A DNA stretch of 61,064 nt from Bacteroidia bacterium (GCA_030430575.1 JAUIKF010000052.1:1-61064); one strand, 5' to 3'; shown: positions 1 through 9,160, numbered from the stretch's first letter. Translations and numbers: made by a program. Notes: generated by a model from the sequence alone, not told the origin.

Positions 1-3
1 TAT

Positions 4-64
4 AAGCATGACCTTGGGTTTCTTTTGTTTTAACAATCGAAGTGTTACCCCAAATGTCATGCTT
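4..64. repeat. imperfect inverted repeat at the window edge
   Basis: The arms AAGCATGACCTTGGG (from 4) and CCCAAATGTCATGCTT (ending at 64) are largely complementary around a loop of about 30 bases. It could be the terminator of a gene to the left or one of the intergenic palindromes common in this window. Nothing else is recognisable in bases 1-278. Confidence 0.3.
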
Positions 65-278
65 TTTCCTTTAAAATCCCACTATACTCCCTGAGTATCA
101 AGACCTTAGATAAAGAACTCACGTTAAAAAGGCATTCGTAAGGAAAATCACGCCGTTTGCAAAAGAAATTTGGGCAAATAAAGCTTGGGCTATAGATTGA
201 GATAGAATCCAATTGGATCCACATCATCAATCAAAAATCCTTGTTCATCAATCGATATTCTGCAATCTCCCTCCCCTC

Positions 279-1313
279 ATGAATCTCTCCTACCAAACGG
301 TCAAACGCCTCCTCCACCTCGGTTTCTGGGTGGGATTTGTGTTGATAGCCAGCCTGTTAGTGGGCAATTTTGCGGGATTTTGGCCCTCGCTGGGGCGGAC
401 AATGGTGATGGCGATCTTTCATGCCATCTTGGTGTATACCAATCTCTGGTGGCTGCTGCCACGCTATTTTGACCACAAACGCTACCTTACCTATGCAGTG
501 GGCCTTGTCGTGGTGTTGGGGCTAGTGGTGATGGCGCGGATGTGGACAGATGACTGGATGCTGTATCAAATCAATAATCCCGATTCGCCTTTGCTCCCTT
601 TCAAAGGGACCACCTTCCATGTGCTGAGCACCTTGTTTTCGAGCATCATTATGCTGGCGGTGTTTACGCCTTTGCATTGGTTAGATGACTGGTACCAAAA
701 AAAGCAGGCGCAGCAGCAACTCGAAAATCAGCGGCTGGAAGCTGAACTCAAATTTTTGAAAGCGCAGGTCAATCCCCATTTTTTATTCAACACCCTCAAC
801 AATATCTACGCCCTCGCCTTCACAGACTCGCCCCAGGCCGCGCCCATGATCTTACAACTTTCCGACATGATGCGCTATATGCTCTATGAGAGTGAAGCCG
901 CCGAGGTACCCTTGTCCAAGGAAATTGCCTATTTACGCAACTTCATCAGCCTACAACAGCTCAAGACGGAGGAGCCGCAGGCGATTTCTTTCGAGGTAGG
1001 TGGCGAGGTCTCTGGGGTAAAAATTGCGCCACTGCTGCTCGTCCCTTTATTCGAAAATGCCTTCAAACACGGGAATTTGGAGGAAGATGGATGGCTAAAA
1101 GCGAAACTCTCCTTGGAAGCAAATACCCTCACATTTTCCATTCAAAATACGATAGGCCAGAATCATCAAAAGGACGAGGTAGGAGGAATTGGTCTGCAAA
1201 ATCTTCAACAACGACTCCAATTATTATACCCAGATCGGCATGATATCCAAGTGAAATCATCAGATGGCATTTTTGAGGTATTGATACGAATTAAACAAGC
1301 TATTCCACAATAA
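279..1313 (+). CDS. LytS/YehU-type membrane sensor histidine kinase
   Basis: A 344-residue sensor kinase of the His_kinase (PF06580) type. The N-terminal ~135 residues hold about four hydrophobic helices (for example around FWVGFVLIASLL) and no recognisable ligand domain. A short coiled coil rich in Gln/Glu leads into the phospho-acceptor motif NPHFLFNTLNNIYAL with His near residue 167. The ATP-binding part has the N-box LFENAFKHG and the G-box GIGLQNLQQRL. I chose ATG 279: the reading frame opens at a TTG at 213, but residues before MNLSYQTVKRLL show no family character. Members normally signal to a LytTR response regulator. None is adjacent here, so its partner is elsewhere or lies left of the window. 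Confidence 0.9.
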   Translation: MNLSYQTVKRLLHLGFWVGFVLIASLLVGNFAGFWPSLGRTMVMAIFHAILVYTNLWWLLPRYFDHKRYLTYAVGLVVVLGLVVMARMWTDDWMLYQINNPDSPLLPFKGTTFHVLSTLFSSIIMLAVFTPLHWLDDWYQKKQAQQQLENQRLEAELKFLKAQVNPHFLFNTLNNIYALAFTDSPQAAPMILQLSDMMRYMLYESEAAEVPLSKEIAYLRNFISLQQLKTEEPQAISFEVGGEVSGVKIAPLLLVPLFENAFKHGNLEEDGWLKAKLSLEANTLTFSIQNTIGQNHQKDEVGGIGLQNLQQRLQLLYPDRHDIQVKSSDGIFEVLIRIKQAIPQ

Positions 1314-1365
1314 TTTGCTTTTTTACTACAAATTAGTGATTTTTGCTAAAATAATTTGCTTTATC

Positions 1366-2130
1366 ATGGCCAATCAACAACTGGGCAATGCCGCCCAAAT
1401 CACCATCGGGACTTCAGACCTGGAAGCCTCGCTCCCCTTTTATGCCAAATTAGGATTTGAAGTCGTCAAGCGAGACACTAAGCCCAACCCTTGGGCGCAA
1501 GTCAGTGATGGGAGTGTCCTCATCCTCCTCAATCAAGACAATATGTCTTATATGGGACTCACTTATTTCTCGGCAGACATGCCGCAGAAAGTGGAAGCCC
1601 TCAAGGCCAAGGGCGTGAACTTCGTCCAAGAAATCAAAAATGGCGATACGCTCTTCCAGGCGATCTTGGAGACGCCTGACAAGTTTTACGTCAGCCTGAT
1701 CAACCATGACGCAACTGACATGTATCAGCCCACAGAACCCACACTCGCTGACATCCCTGAGTCAGACTGGGAGAAAGCCCCAAGCCCCAATGCCAAAATT
1801 GGCATTTTTGGGGAACTCTGCCATGACGTCACCGACGTAGATAAGTCCATCGCTTTCTGGGAGATACTTGGTTTTAAGGTCAAAAAGTACCCTGGCCCCT
1901 ACCCTTGGGCCATCGCCATGGACGGCCACCACATAGTTGGACTCCACCAGACCAAAGACTTTGACTATCCCGCCCTCACCTACTTCGCCAAAGACATGGG
2001 CGAACGGCTCAAAGCCCTCAAAGCTGACGGCGTAGACTCCCTCTCCGTCTTCACCGGCCAAGGAGGCAACGAAAGCAATATGGTGGCCACAACCCCAGAA
2101 GGGCAGAAATTCTTTCTGTTCTCTTATTGA
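1366..2130 (+). CDS. VOC (glyoxalase/dioxygenase-fold) protein, two domains
   Basis: A 254-residue protein made of two vicinal-oxygen-chelate modules, residues ~8-120 and ~140-254. Each has the typical start (ITIGTSDLEASLPFYAKLGF; later DVDKSIAFWEILGFKVKK) and a late beta strand with an aromatic/hydrophobic finish (FYVSLIN; KFFLFSY). VOC proteins include glyoxalase I, extradiol dioxygenases and resistance proteins. The sequence does not fix the substrate, and the metal ligands are not clearly conserved. ATG 1366 is preferred over the upstream in-frame codon at 1315 because the extra residues are AT-rich intergenic sequence. The stop codon lies inside a large palindrome (2127-2180) that probably terminates the transcript. 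Confidence 0.8.
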   Translation: MANQQLGNAAQITIGTSDLEASLPFYAKLGFEVVKRDTKPNPWAQVSDGSVLILLNQDNMSYMGLTYFSADMPQKVEALKAKGVNFVQEIKNGDTLFQAILETPDKFYVSLINHDATDMYQPTEPTLADIPESDWEKAPSPNAKIGIFGELCHDVTDVDKSIAFWEILGFKVKKYPGPYPWAIAMDGHHIVGLHQTKDFDYPALTYFAKDMGERLKALKADGVDSLSVFTGQGGNESNMVATTPEGQKFFLFSY

Positions 2131-2180
2131 TTTTTGACTATTGCGACGGACTGAAGTCCGTCGCAATAGTCAAAAATCAA
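2127..2180. terminator. 54-bp perfect palindrome at gene end (TTGCGAC family)
   Basis: Two 25-base arms, 2127-2151 and 2156-2180, are perfectly complementary around the loop TGAA. The inner stem is TTGCGACGGAC/GTCCGTCGCAA; the outer part is an A/T-rich stem. It overlaps the VOC stop codon. A relative with the same TTGCGAC/GTCGCAA stem but different outer arms lies at 50478-50523, so this is a dispersed palindrome that probably also acts as a terminator. Confidence 0.65.
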
Positions 2181-2218
2181 GTACCTGCTAGCCTGTAATG
2201 GAGCGGTAATGGCTATCA

Positions 2219-2254
2219 AAGAGGCAACAGATTTTCTTCAATCTGTTGCCTCTT
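2219..2254. repeat. CAGATT-core palindrome, copy 1
   Basis: The 15-base arms AAGAGGCAACAGATT and AATCTGTTGCCTCTT flank the loop TTCTTC. Two more copies at 57799-57834 and 57845-57880 keep the AACAGATT/AATCTGTT core, while the outer arm bases differ and remain paired. Confidence 0.75.
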
Positions 2255-2354
2255 CGGCCTGCATTTGCTGATCATCATCCCTGCTTTGAGATTTGAATGT
2301 GTTCGGCGTATCTTAGCATGGAATTATTGCCTATCCTTCAAAGCCTAATTATCT

Positions 2355-2807
2355 ATGAAATGCCTTATTGCACTCCTTTTTATTGCTTTGGTTTTTAACT
2401 CAAGCTGCTCACCTGAAAAAACAGAACCTCTTCCTGCCAAAAGTTCCTCTCATTCCAATTTAGCCATTTCTCAAACCGAATTTGATCTTCTCATTAACTA
2501 CTACATAGACAGTATGTGTGTAAATGGAGAGGTTAATTGGTCTTTTTTTCAAAATTTCGAGAAAAAAGATTGGGTAACATATTTTCGAGCATACAAAACC
2601 ATTATGCTGCTAGATAGCTCAAAATGGCGAAAATACGATCATTTCACGGAGAATCTCACTAAGACTTATTTGATTGTTTCCCCTCTTTTTGGAGGAGAAA
2701 TATTACCGGGGATGATGCTGTATTCCAAGAAGTACGACTTTTATCCTTTCGGTTCCCCCTACACTGATAGTACGAAGCATATTGGCTCATTTTCAGTCTC
2801 CCATTAA
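2355..2807 (+). CDS. small lipoprotein of unknown function
   Basis: A 150-residue protein with a hydrophobic leader (MKCLIALLFIALVF) followed by a lipobox-like NSSC near residue 18, so it is probably a lipoprotein. I do not recognise the mature part, which is rich in aromatic residues (DSMCVNGEVNWSFFQNF). The frame is closed by TAA at 2805-2807, directly followed by a hairpin. Base composition is more A/T-rich than in flanking genes. The gene stands alone between two palindromes and faces the convergent CPBP gene. It could be a recently acquired orphan. Confidence 0.6.
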   Translation: MKCLIALLFIALVFNSSCSPEKTEPLPAKSSSHSNLAISQTEFDLLINYYIDSMCVNGEVNWSFFQNFEKKDWVTYFRAYKTIMLLDSSKWRKYDHFTENLTKTYLIVSPLFGGEILPGMMLYSKKYDFYPFGSPYTDSTKHIGSFSVSH

Positions 2808-2857
2808 TTTTCCGCTGATTTTGGCGGATTCTTATCCGTCAAAATCAGCGGAAAATT
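2806..2857. terminator. bidirectional hairpin between convergent genes
   Basis: The arms 2806-2829 and 2834-2857 (core TCCGCTGATTTTGGCGGAT) pair with one G-T exception around a 4-base loop. It starts at the stop codon of the lipoprotein gene and runs 13 bases into the 3' end of the CPBP protease gene on the other strand, so it probably terminates both transcripts. Confidence 0.6.
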
Positions 2858-3795
2858 ATTTGCCAAAAGGCAAATAACTCCATCAACACCGCAATCCCCA
2901 TATGCACCCACACCCCTCCCATGATGTTGCGGCTACGAAGGGCAATGACACCAAGAAGATACCCCCCAAAAAAGGAGCTGATCGTCTCGCCCATGGGCTT
3001 AGAGAAATGGCGGATCGTGTAGATCGCCGCCATCGGCAGGACAGCGTCCTTCCCTAAGACATGCGCCATGCCTACAATCAGGAAGCCCCTGAATATCAGC
3101 TCTGTCCAGATGAAGTCAAAGGCGTAGCAAGCTTCAAACATCACCAAGGCAGGGCCTTGAGAGAGAAGTGTTAGCCCTTCTGCCTGATGCGGTTTGATCC
3201 GCGGATAGTAGGTATTGAAATCAGGCTGAAAGGAGGCCATGAAAATCAAGGGAATCATCAGCCCCAACATAAGGGCATAGGGCTTCCAGTCGTATCCTTT
3301 GGTGGTAAGACCGTACAGACTTTCCTGCTGCTTATCATAGGTCAGGCGAAATAGCAAAAGTGGCAAGAACATGGTGATCATGCTTTTGAATTTGCCGAGG
3401 GTGATACGGAGGTAGTACAGATCCTTTTGAGGAAGATCCAGTTCGTAAATGACGTCAAAATAATAAAAGGCTGAGTCCACACTCAAGATCAACATGGCCA
3501 GGCCACATTTTACCCAAAACTCCTTTTTCCGAATTAACCCCCACCGCTTTTTAAAAATCGCCAGCATCAATATCGCAAAGAGATATGGCAGGCTGTGAAT
3601 CCCCATCATGATAAGGATAAGTCCTTCATCCTCTCGAAACTGCTGGCGCAGCATCAGGACAAATGGGCCTCCATCGGCAAGTAGCCCATAGTTGAGGTAA
3701 ATGAGCAAGCCCAAAAAGCCCATGACACTGGCGTATTGCCAAAAATGGAAATCCTCCCTTAAGTGTTCCTTGAGGTACTGGAGGATCTTTTTCAT
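2845..3795 (-). CDS. CPBP-family intramembrane metalloprotease
   Basis: A 316-residue, multi-helix membrane protein of the CAAX protease/bacteriocin-processing (ABI, PF02517) family. About eight hydrophobic segments are visible. The C-terminal third carries the family motifs: TELIFRGFLI (usually EExxxR; the first Glu is Thr here), a His in YTIRHFSKP and another in VWVHMGIA. The change at the first catalytic Glu may weaken activity, although the second Glu, Arg and both His remain. It overlaps the upstream DUF1684 gene by 4 bases (ATGA type), so the two are co-transcribed and translationally coupled. Substrate unknown. Confidence 0.8.
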   Translation of the reverse strand: MKKILQYLKEHLREDFHFWQYASVMGFLGLLIYLNYGLLADGGPFVLMLRQQFREDEGLILIMMGIHSLPYLFAILMLAIFKKRWGLIRKKEFWVKCGLAMLILSVDSAFYYFDVIYELDLPQKDLYYLRITLGKFKSMITMFLPLLLFRLTYDKQQESLYGLTTKGYDWKPYALMLGLMIPLIFMASFQPDFNTYYPRIKPHQAEGLTLLSQGPALVMFEACYAFDFIWTELIFRGFLIVGMAHVLGKDAVLPMAAIYTIRHFSKPMGETISSFFGGYLLGVIALRSRNIMGGVWVHMGIAVLMELFAFWQIIFR

Positions 3796-4430
3796 TTCCG
3801 CTTCACATATTCTTTCTTTTCCCCAGCTGCTATTTCCACCATCAATTTATTTTCTAACGGAGGAAGTGGACAGACATAGCCTTCATTATAGACACAGTAG
3901 GGATTATAAGCGCGGTTGAAGTCAAGCTGGTAAGGCCCTTCCGCTACAATCTCCAAGTCCAAATAGCGCCCGCCACCATATGTAGCACGGCCCGATGTAA
4001 GGTCTTTGAACGGCACAAATAGGGTAGTGATCGCAGGATCGAGGTAGCGGTAGGCAGCGAGCTGTTGGGGCCTTTCTTGCAAGGTAAAGGAGAGTGTGCC
4101 CGCGCGGATCATCTTTCGGTCTTCGCCTGTGGTTGTCATCAGATGCAGGGTATCTGCCTGAGGATCAGGGGTGAAGGTCGCTTCTACCAGATAGGCTTCA
4201 TTGGTAGGGAAGTAATCCAGTTTCACGAAAGCATCCCGCTCTTCTTTGGGGATGGGAGAATCTGCCGCATGTTTAAATTGGCTGTCCTTCTGACTACGCT
4301 GCATCTCTAGCGTCCGCGCATGAAGCGTTTGGTCTGAGCGCGAGAAAAATTGGATCAAAATAATGCCTATAAACAAGACGCCAACGCCTATGACGATGAA
4401 GCTGCTATTTTTTTTTGAGTTAGTTTCCAA
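3792..4430 (-). CDS. DUF1684 membrane-anchored protein
   Basis: A 212-residue protein with one N-terminal hydrophobic segment (FIVIGVGVLFIGIILIQFF) and a soluble DUF1684 domain (PF07920). The C-terminal family signature is clear: LDFNRAYNPYCVYNEGYVCPLPPLEN. The family is common in Bacteroidota and Actinobacteria and has no established reaction. The conserved Asn/Tyr/Cys cluster suggests a binding or catalytic site. It is the first gene of a two-gene operon with the CPBP protease, overlapping it by 4 bases, so a link to envelope maturation is possible but unproven. Confidence 0.85.
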   Translation of the reverse strand: METNSKKNSSFIVIGVGVLFIGIILIQFFSRSDQTLHARTLEMQRSQKDSQFKHAADSPIPKEERDAFVKLDYFPTNEAYLVEATFTPDPQADTLHLMTTTGEDRKMIRAGTLSFTLQERPQQLAAYRYLDPAITTLFVPFKDLTSGRATYGGGRYLDLEIVAEGPYQLDFNRAYNPYCVYNEGYVCPLPPLENKLMVEIAAGEKKEYVKRK

Positions 4431-4611
4431 GGGAAAGATGAAGATTATAGGTGATATACGCTGAATGTGTAAAGTTCAGGGCAAAACTAAACATCCTGTA
4501 CTAGTCTTCAAATTTATCCCTTTTGAGTTTCCAATTGGATTGGGCGTAAAGGGGGGCAAAGGCGAAGCAAAAAATAAAATAAAATGAAACCGTATCGCAT
4601 GCGAGAGAAAC

Positions 4612-4619
4612 TATCTTTG
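4612..4619 (+). promoter_or_regulatory. candidate Bacteroidota -7 box
   Basis: TATCTTTG matches the Bacteroidota -7 consensus TAnnTTTG and lies 23 bases before the start codon at 4642. A clear -33 TTTG is not visible at the usual spacing, so this is only a candidate. Confidence 0.35.
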
Positions 4620-4641
4620 GGAAAACTAAGTTTGGAGACAA

Positions 4642-5091
4642 ATGAAAATATTTTTTAGCCTACTCATCTTTATCTCTTCCCTGACAAGCCTGCAAGCGCA
4701 AAACACCCGTTTGGTGGAGAAACATGCGATAAAAGCCATTCGTCAGCAATCCAACGAAGCCTACCAGCGATATGACCTCGACGCAATTGCTGCCTGTTGG
4801 CACGATGATATCGTCATTTTGCCTGCTAGTGGGACATTGCTTCAAGGGATTGAAATGATCAAGAATTACCTCTCAAACGCATATTTAAAAACGCCAGATA
4901 TCTACTTTTTTCGAAAGACAAAAAAGCTCAAACTCAGTGACGAAGGAACCTTAGCCTGGGAAACTGGCACCTGGCGGAGCTATCGACCCAAAACGCCTGA
5001 TGCCTCTACTTTTCGCGGAGAGTATGTAGCGATTTGGGAAAAAAGAGCGGGGAAATGGAAAATGAGGTCGCAAGTATTTATGGCGTTTTAG
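4642..5091 (+). CDS. secreted NTF2-like (SnoaL/DUF4440-type) protein
   Basis: A 149-residue protein with a Sec signal peptide (MKIFFSLLIFISSLTSLQAQ) and one NTF2-like alpha+beta domain. Typical features are the first helix (IRQQSNEAYQRYDLDAIAA), the strand with CWHDDIVILPASG and the final strands around GEYVAIWEKRAGKWKMRSQ. Family members act as isomerases, dehydratases or ligand binders. No catalytic residue can be assigned here. A candidate promoter precedes it. The next gene (SGNH hydrolase) starts 53 bases downstream on the same strand and may be co-transcribed. Confidence 0.8.
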   Translation: MKIFFSLLIFISSLTSLQAQNTRLVEKHAIKAIRQQSNEAYQRYDLDAIAACWHDDIVILPASGTLLQGIEMIKNYLSNAYLKTPDIYFFRKTKKLKLSDEGTLAWETGTWRSYRPKTPDASTFRGEYVAIWEKRAGKWKMRSQVFMAF

Positions 5092-5144
5092 GCTAATAAG
5101 ATCCAAGCTACTCCTCGTTCCGTAAGTTTTCCAAATTTTTAACA

Positions 5145-6095
5145 ATGATGAATTCTATACAGAAACAGCTACTCTTTTCTTTCCTTTTCTGGATTGGCAC
5201 CCATGCTTTTGCCCAATCCCTTTCGTTGAAAAATCCTATCCGCTACCTTGCCCTGGGTGATTCCTATACCATTGGTCATAGTGTAGCACCTGCTGAGCGC
5301 TGGCCCAATCAGCTCAGCGACTCCTTAATTCTCCGCAGCTACCAAGTGGATACCACCCATATCATTGCCACCACAGGATGGACCACCCGAAATTTGCTCA
5401 ATGCCATCAGCGGCAAAAACCTCGAAAACCAGCAATTTTCCCTTGTTTCCCTCTTAATTGGCGTAAATAACCAGTACCAAGGATTAGATATTGAGTGGTA
5501 CCCCATAGAGTTCAAAGCCTTGCTGGACTCCTGTATCCGCTACGCTGGGGGGGATACAAGTTGCGTATTTGTGGTCTCGATCCCAGATTACGCCTATACG
5601 CCTTTTGGCAATGGGAGTGCCGCTATCAGCCAGGGGATTGATCTCTATAATCAGATCAATGATAGCATCACCGCGACCTATGGAATTACCTATTTCAATA
5701 TCACTCCGATCTCTCGCCAAGGCTTAGCGGACCCTTCCCTCGTTGCTAGGGATGGACTCCATCCTTCAGGCTCACAATATACCGAATGGGTCAAGTTGAT
5801 CCTCGAATACTTGGATGCAACCCAATCTACTGCCACATCTCCGTTAGTTCCACTGGAGGTTCTGAAAATATACCCTGTGCCTGCTCAGGGCACGATTCGT
5901 GTGGCTGGCCTGCCCACCCAATCAGCAGATTTCCTGCGGATTATTGACCTACAAGGGAGGCAAGTAAAGCAAGTACCCATAGACAGCAGTGGGACTACTG
6001 AGATCATTATTGACTCCCTCGCTCAAGGGATGTACAAGATAGAAGCGCTGAAAGGTGGGAGAATCGTAGGGATTGGTGGGGTGATTGTGGAATGA
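5145..6095 (+). CDS. secreted SGNH/GDSL hydrolase with T9SS sorting domain
   Basis: A 316-residue exported esterase-like protein. After a signal peptide (ending AFAQ near residue 24) comes an SGNH fold with block I GDSYTIG (nucleophile Ser near residue 40), a block III-like GVNNQYQ and block V DGLHPSG (catalytic Asp and His). Residues ~240-316 form a type IX secretion C-terminal domain: KIYPVPAQGTIRV, then a strand with LQGRQVKQV and AQGMYKIE near the end. It should therefore be surface-attached or released through the T9SS. The substrate, probably an ester, cannot be told. Confidence 0.88.
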   Translation: MMNSIQKQLLFSFLFWIGTHAFAQSLSLKNPIRYLALGDSYTIGHSVAPAERWPNQLSDSLILRSYQVDTTHIIATTGWTTRNLLNAISGKNLENQQFSLVSLLIGVNNQYQGLDIEWYPIEFKALLDSCIRYAGGDTSCVFVVSIPDYAYTPFGNGSAAISQGIDLYNQINDSITATYGITYFNITPISRQGLADPSLVARDGLHPSGSQYTEWVKLILEYLDATQSTATSPLVPLEVLKIYPVPAQGTIRVAGLPTQSADFLRIIDLQGRQVKQVPIDSSGTTEIIIDSLAQGMYKIEALKGGRIVGIGGVIVE

Positions 6096-6233
6096 ATCAA
6101 ATTAGCATGCATGCCTTATTTGGAATAATTCTAAACAATGCCTAGACTTGAAGTTTCGTTGGAAACACGATTTTTTGATGAGTTGGTGAATGAATAATCA
6201 ATCAATTTATCAATCCATAATTTTTCTTCCTCT

Positions 6234-6875
6234 ATGGCCAACAAGTCTATCCCTGTGCTGATTGCTGATGCCCAATACCTGATCCGTACAGGATTGCAGG
6301 CATTGATTGCGCAGCAATCAGACATGGAGGTAGTCGCTACGGCCACCCATTCTTCTCAGTTGGCCCTTCAACTCCCCGCAACAAACTCTGCTATTGTCCT
6401 GATGGATTATGGATCAGAAGGCGGATTTAACCCAGAAGACATTGGCGAAATACAGGAGCAACACCCTGACAGTCAGGTGGTTGTCATATCTTCAGATTTA
6501 CAGCAAGAAAAAGTCCTTCGAGCCTTGTCTCTCGGTGCGCGTGGCTTTTTGACCAAATACTGTGATGACACGGAGATCCTTGAAGCCATTCGCGCGGCTG
6601 CAGAGGGCAAGAAGTTTTTTTGCCAAACCGTCTTGGACATTATCCTGCAAAAAGACGAAGCAGATTCTAGCTGTGAACCCGTTCATCTCAGCGTGCGTGA
6701 GCTAGAGGTGATCCGCCTGATGGCTGACGGCCTAAAGGCCCAAAGCATAGCCCAGGAACTGCATCTAAGCATCCACACCGTCTACACCCATCGTAAAAAT
6801 ATTTTGCGCAAACTGGGCGCGCAGAATGCTGCTGAAGTCATTCGGTATGCCTATCAGGCTCAATTAGTAGAGTAA
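6234..6875 (+). CDS. NarL/LuxR-type response regulator
   Basis: A 213-residue two-domain regulator. The receiver (residues ~1-120) starts IPVLIADAQYLIRTGL with the phospho-acceptor Asp in LMDYGS and a conserved Lys in GFLTKYCD. A LuxR-type helix-turn-helix follows (LSVRELEVIRLMADGLKAQS, then LHLSIHTVYTHRKNILRKLG). The start is ATG 6234. There is no adjacent histidine kinase; the neighbours are an SGNH hydrolase and recG, so it is an orphan regulator by context. Confidence 0.93.
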   Translation: MANKSIPVLIADAQYLIRTGLQALIAQQSDMEVVATATHSSQLALQLPATNSAIVLMDYGSEGGFNPEDIGEIQEQHPDSQVVVISSDLQQEKVLRALSLGARGFLTKYCDDTEILEAIRAAAEGKKFFCQTVLDIILQKDEADSSCEPVHLSVRELEVIRLMADGLKAQSIAQELHLSIHTVYTHRKNILRKLGAQNAAEVIRYAYQAQLVE

Positions 6876-6924
6876 GGGGAGAATTTTGTATTTTGAATGA
6901 AGAATTTTGAATTAATTGACTTAT

Positions 6925-6963
6925 TTTTAATTCAATTTTTATTTTCATTTTCATTTTCATTCC
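6925..6963. repeat. TTTTCAT stutter repeat before recG
   Basis: A run of ATTTTCATTTTCATTTTCATT-like words (20-base pieces of TTTTCAT) ends directly at the recG start. The same word, in either orientation, occurs at about 10213-10295, 40382-40412, 40458-40490 and 44204-44225, always beside gene boundaries. Confidence 0.6.
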
Positions 6964-6964
6964 A

Positions 6965-9061
6965 ATGGGTTTTTGGGAAAAAGACATCATGTATTTGAAG
7001 AAGGTGGGGCCGCAGCGCGCCCAGGCACTGGCCAAGGAAGTGGCGATCAAAACCTATGGGGATTTACTGCATTATTACCCACGAAAATATGTTGATAGAA
7101 GTAAAGTGACCGAGGTCAGAGACCTCAGGCCCGATACCTATGCGACCCTGGTTGGGAAGCTTTCTCATGTCCATGTCATGAAAAGTCAGCGTGGTCGTGG
7201 GCGCTTGACAGCAACATTTACAGATGGGACAGGAAACCTCGATCTGAACTGGTTTCAAGGGGTAAAGTATTTAGAGAAATACCTTAAAACGGGGGAAGAA
7301 ATTGCCTTATTTGGCAAAGTCAGCTTGTTCAATCGGAGCCTCCAGATGTCCCATCCAGAAGTGGATTATTTGAAGGACGAGAATCAGGCCATGAGTTCAA
7401 GGCAGATTGTGCCTTTTTATCCATCATCGGACAAACTGGGGCGTGTGGGCCTCGACTCCAAAGGCTTTCGGGGCCTCACCTATCAGCTATTGCAGGACGG
7501 CGCGACCTATATTCAGGAGAATTTGCCGCCCAGTATTATTTCAACTTATAAGCTCATCTCTCGCCAAGAGGCGATCAGTCACATCCACTTCCCCCAAAGC
7601 TTTGGGGCGCTGTCAGCTGCCCGCCGAAGACTCAAGTTTGAAGAGTTTTTCTTCTTCCAACTCCTGCTTGCGCAGCGGCGCGGTACCCATCGGGCCAGCC
7701 ATGAGGCGAGCCCCTTCAAAGAAGTAGGGCATTATTTCAATACCTTTTACAAAGAACATTTACCCTTCAGCCTCACCGGCGCACAAAAACGCGTCCTTAA
7801 GGAGATACGTCGCGACCTCTACCTCCCCATCCAAATGAACCGTCTGGTTCAAGGAGATGTCGGAAGTGGTAAGACTATGGTGGCGTTTATGACCATGCTC
7901 ATCGCCCGCGACAATGGATTTCAGTCTTGCCTCATGGCACCCACAGAGATTTTGGCAGAACAGCATTACAAGAAATTGGGAAATTATGCGGAGAAATTGG
8001 GGCTCAAAGTGGTGATCTTGGTAGGCGGACAAAAGAAGGCGGTACGCCGTGAAGTGTTGGAAGCCATGGCTTCTGGAGAGGCGGACATCGCCGTGGGGAC
8101 GCATGCCCTCATTGAGGACAGCGCTCAGTTCAAGAACCTGGGCCTTGTTGTGGTAGATGAACAGCACAAATTTGGGGTGCTCCAACGCGCACGCCTATGG
8201 CAGAAAGCCGATCCCTATCCCCACAATATGATCATGACGGCTACCCCTATTCCGAGAACCCTCGCCATGACCCTCTATGGCGATGTGGATGTCTCCATCA
8301 TAGATGAACTACCCCCTGGTCGTCGGCCTATTTCCACCTCTTGGCGAGGAGAATCCAAGCGTTTGCAAGTTTTTGGCTTTATCCGAAAAGAATTGGAACG
8401 GGGCAAACAAGCGTATGTCGTGTATCCACTGGTGGAGGAGTCGGAAAAGCTTGATTACCTGGCTGCGGTGCAGTGCAAAGAGCTATTGGAGCAGCACTTC
8501 AAGGAATATCGGGTGGGCATGGTTCACGGACGAATGAAGCCTGAGGATAAAGACGTTGAGATGCAATTGTTTATCCAAAAAAAATCTCACATCCTCGTCT
8601 CTACTACGGTCATCGAAGTGGGCGTAGACGTGCCCAATGCGACGATTATGCTGATCGAAAATGCGGAGAAGTTTGGCTTGTCTCAGTTACATCAGCTTCG
8701 TGGACGTGTCGGGCGAAACGATGAGCAATCTTATTGTATCCTCATGTCAGGCCCCAAAGTCTCCAAGGTAGGCAAAGAACGCCTTCAGGCGATGGTAGAC
8801 ACCACCGACGGTTTTAAAATTGCCGAAATAGATCTAAAGCTGCGCGGCCCGGGCGACTTCCTTGGCATCCGCCAAAGCGGCTTGCCCGAATTCCAACTCG
8901 CCAATATCGTCGATGACCAGGACATCCTTCGCGAAGCCCGCAAAGCGGCTTTTGAGCTTCATGAGCAAGATTCCTTGCTCACTGCCAAGGAACTCCATGG
9001 CCTTAAGTGGTACTTTGAGCAGTATAAGCGCAAGTATGCGAGTTTGAGTACGGTGGCGTAG
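6965..9061 (+). CDS. recG: ATP-dependent DNA helicase RecG
   Basis: A 698-residue cytosolic helicase that remodels stalled replication forks and Holliday junctions. The N-terminal wedge domain has an OB fold (ATLVGKLSHVHVMKS... LDLNWFQG). The superfamily-2 motor carries Walker A GDVGSGKT, motif Ia APTEILAEQH, the DEQH box (VVDEQHKFG), motif III TATPIPRTLAMTL, motif V ILVSTTVIEVGVDVPNA and motif VI QLRGRVGR. The C-terminal TRG-like region ends near residue 698, the usual length for RecG. The start MGFWEKDIMYLKKVGP aligns with the normal N-terminus. It is preceded by a stutter repeat and followed by a hairpin. Confidence 0.97.
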   Translation: MGFWEKDIMYLKKVGPQRAQALAKEVAIKTYGDLLHYYPRKYVDRSKVTEVRDLRPDTYATLVGKLSHVHVMKSQRGRGRLTATFTDGTGNLDLNWFQGVKYLEKYLKTGEEIALFGKVSLFNRSLQMSHPEVDYLKDENQAMSSRQIVPFYPSSDKLGRVGLDSKGFRGLTYQLLQDGATYIQENLPPSIISTYKLISRQEAISHIHFPQSFGALSAARRRLKFEEFFFFQLLLAQRRGTHRASHEASPFKEVGHYFNTFYKEHLPFSLTGAQKRVLKEIRRDLYLPIQMNRLVQGDVGSGKTMVAFMTMLIARDNGFQSCLMAPTEILAEQHYKKLGNYAEKLGLKVVILVGGQKKAVRREVLEAMASGEADIAVGTHALIEDSAQFKNLGLVVVDEQHKFGVLQRARLWQKADPYPHNMIMTATPIPRTLAMTLYGDVDVSIIDELPPGRRPISTSWRGESKRLQVFGFIRKELERGKQAYVVYPLVEESEKLDYLAAVQCKELLEQHFKEYRVGMVHGRMKPEDKDVEMQLFIQKKSHILVSTTVIEVGVDVPNATIMLIENAEKFGLSQLHQLRGRVGRNDEQSYCILMSGPKVSKVGKERLQAMVDTTDGFKIAEIDLKLRGPGDFLGIRQSGLPEFQLANIVDDQDILREARKAAFELHEQDSLLTAKELHGLKWYFEQYKRKYASLSTVA

Positions 9062-9085
9062 GGGAAGAAAAGTTCAAACACAAAA

Positions 9086-9145
9086 TCAAGTGTCAAGTGC
9101 AAACAATTGTTCTTCATTGAACTTGAAGTTGCATTTGACACTTGA
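9086..9145. terminator. bidirectional hairpin between recG and the barrel gene
   Basis: The 17-base arms TCAAGTGTCAAGTGCAA and TTGCATTTGACACTTGA pair with one G-T exception around a 26-base loop containing TTGAACTTGAAG. The two convergent genes end on either side, so it probably serves as their terminator. Confidence 0.5.
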
Positions 9146-9160
9146 AATTTTCTTTTATCC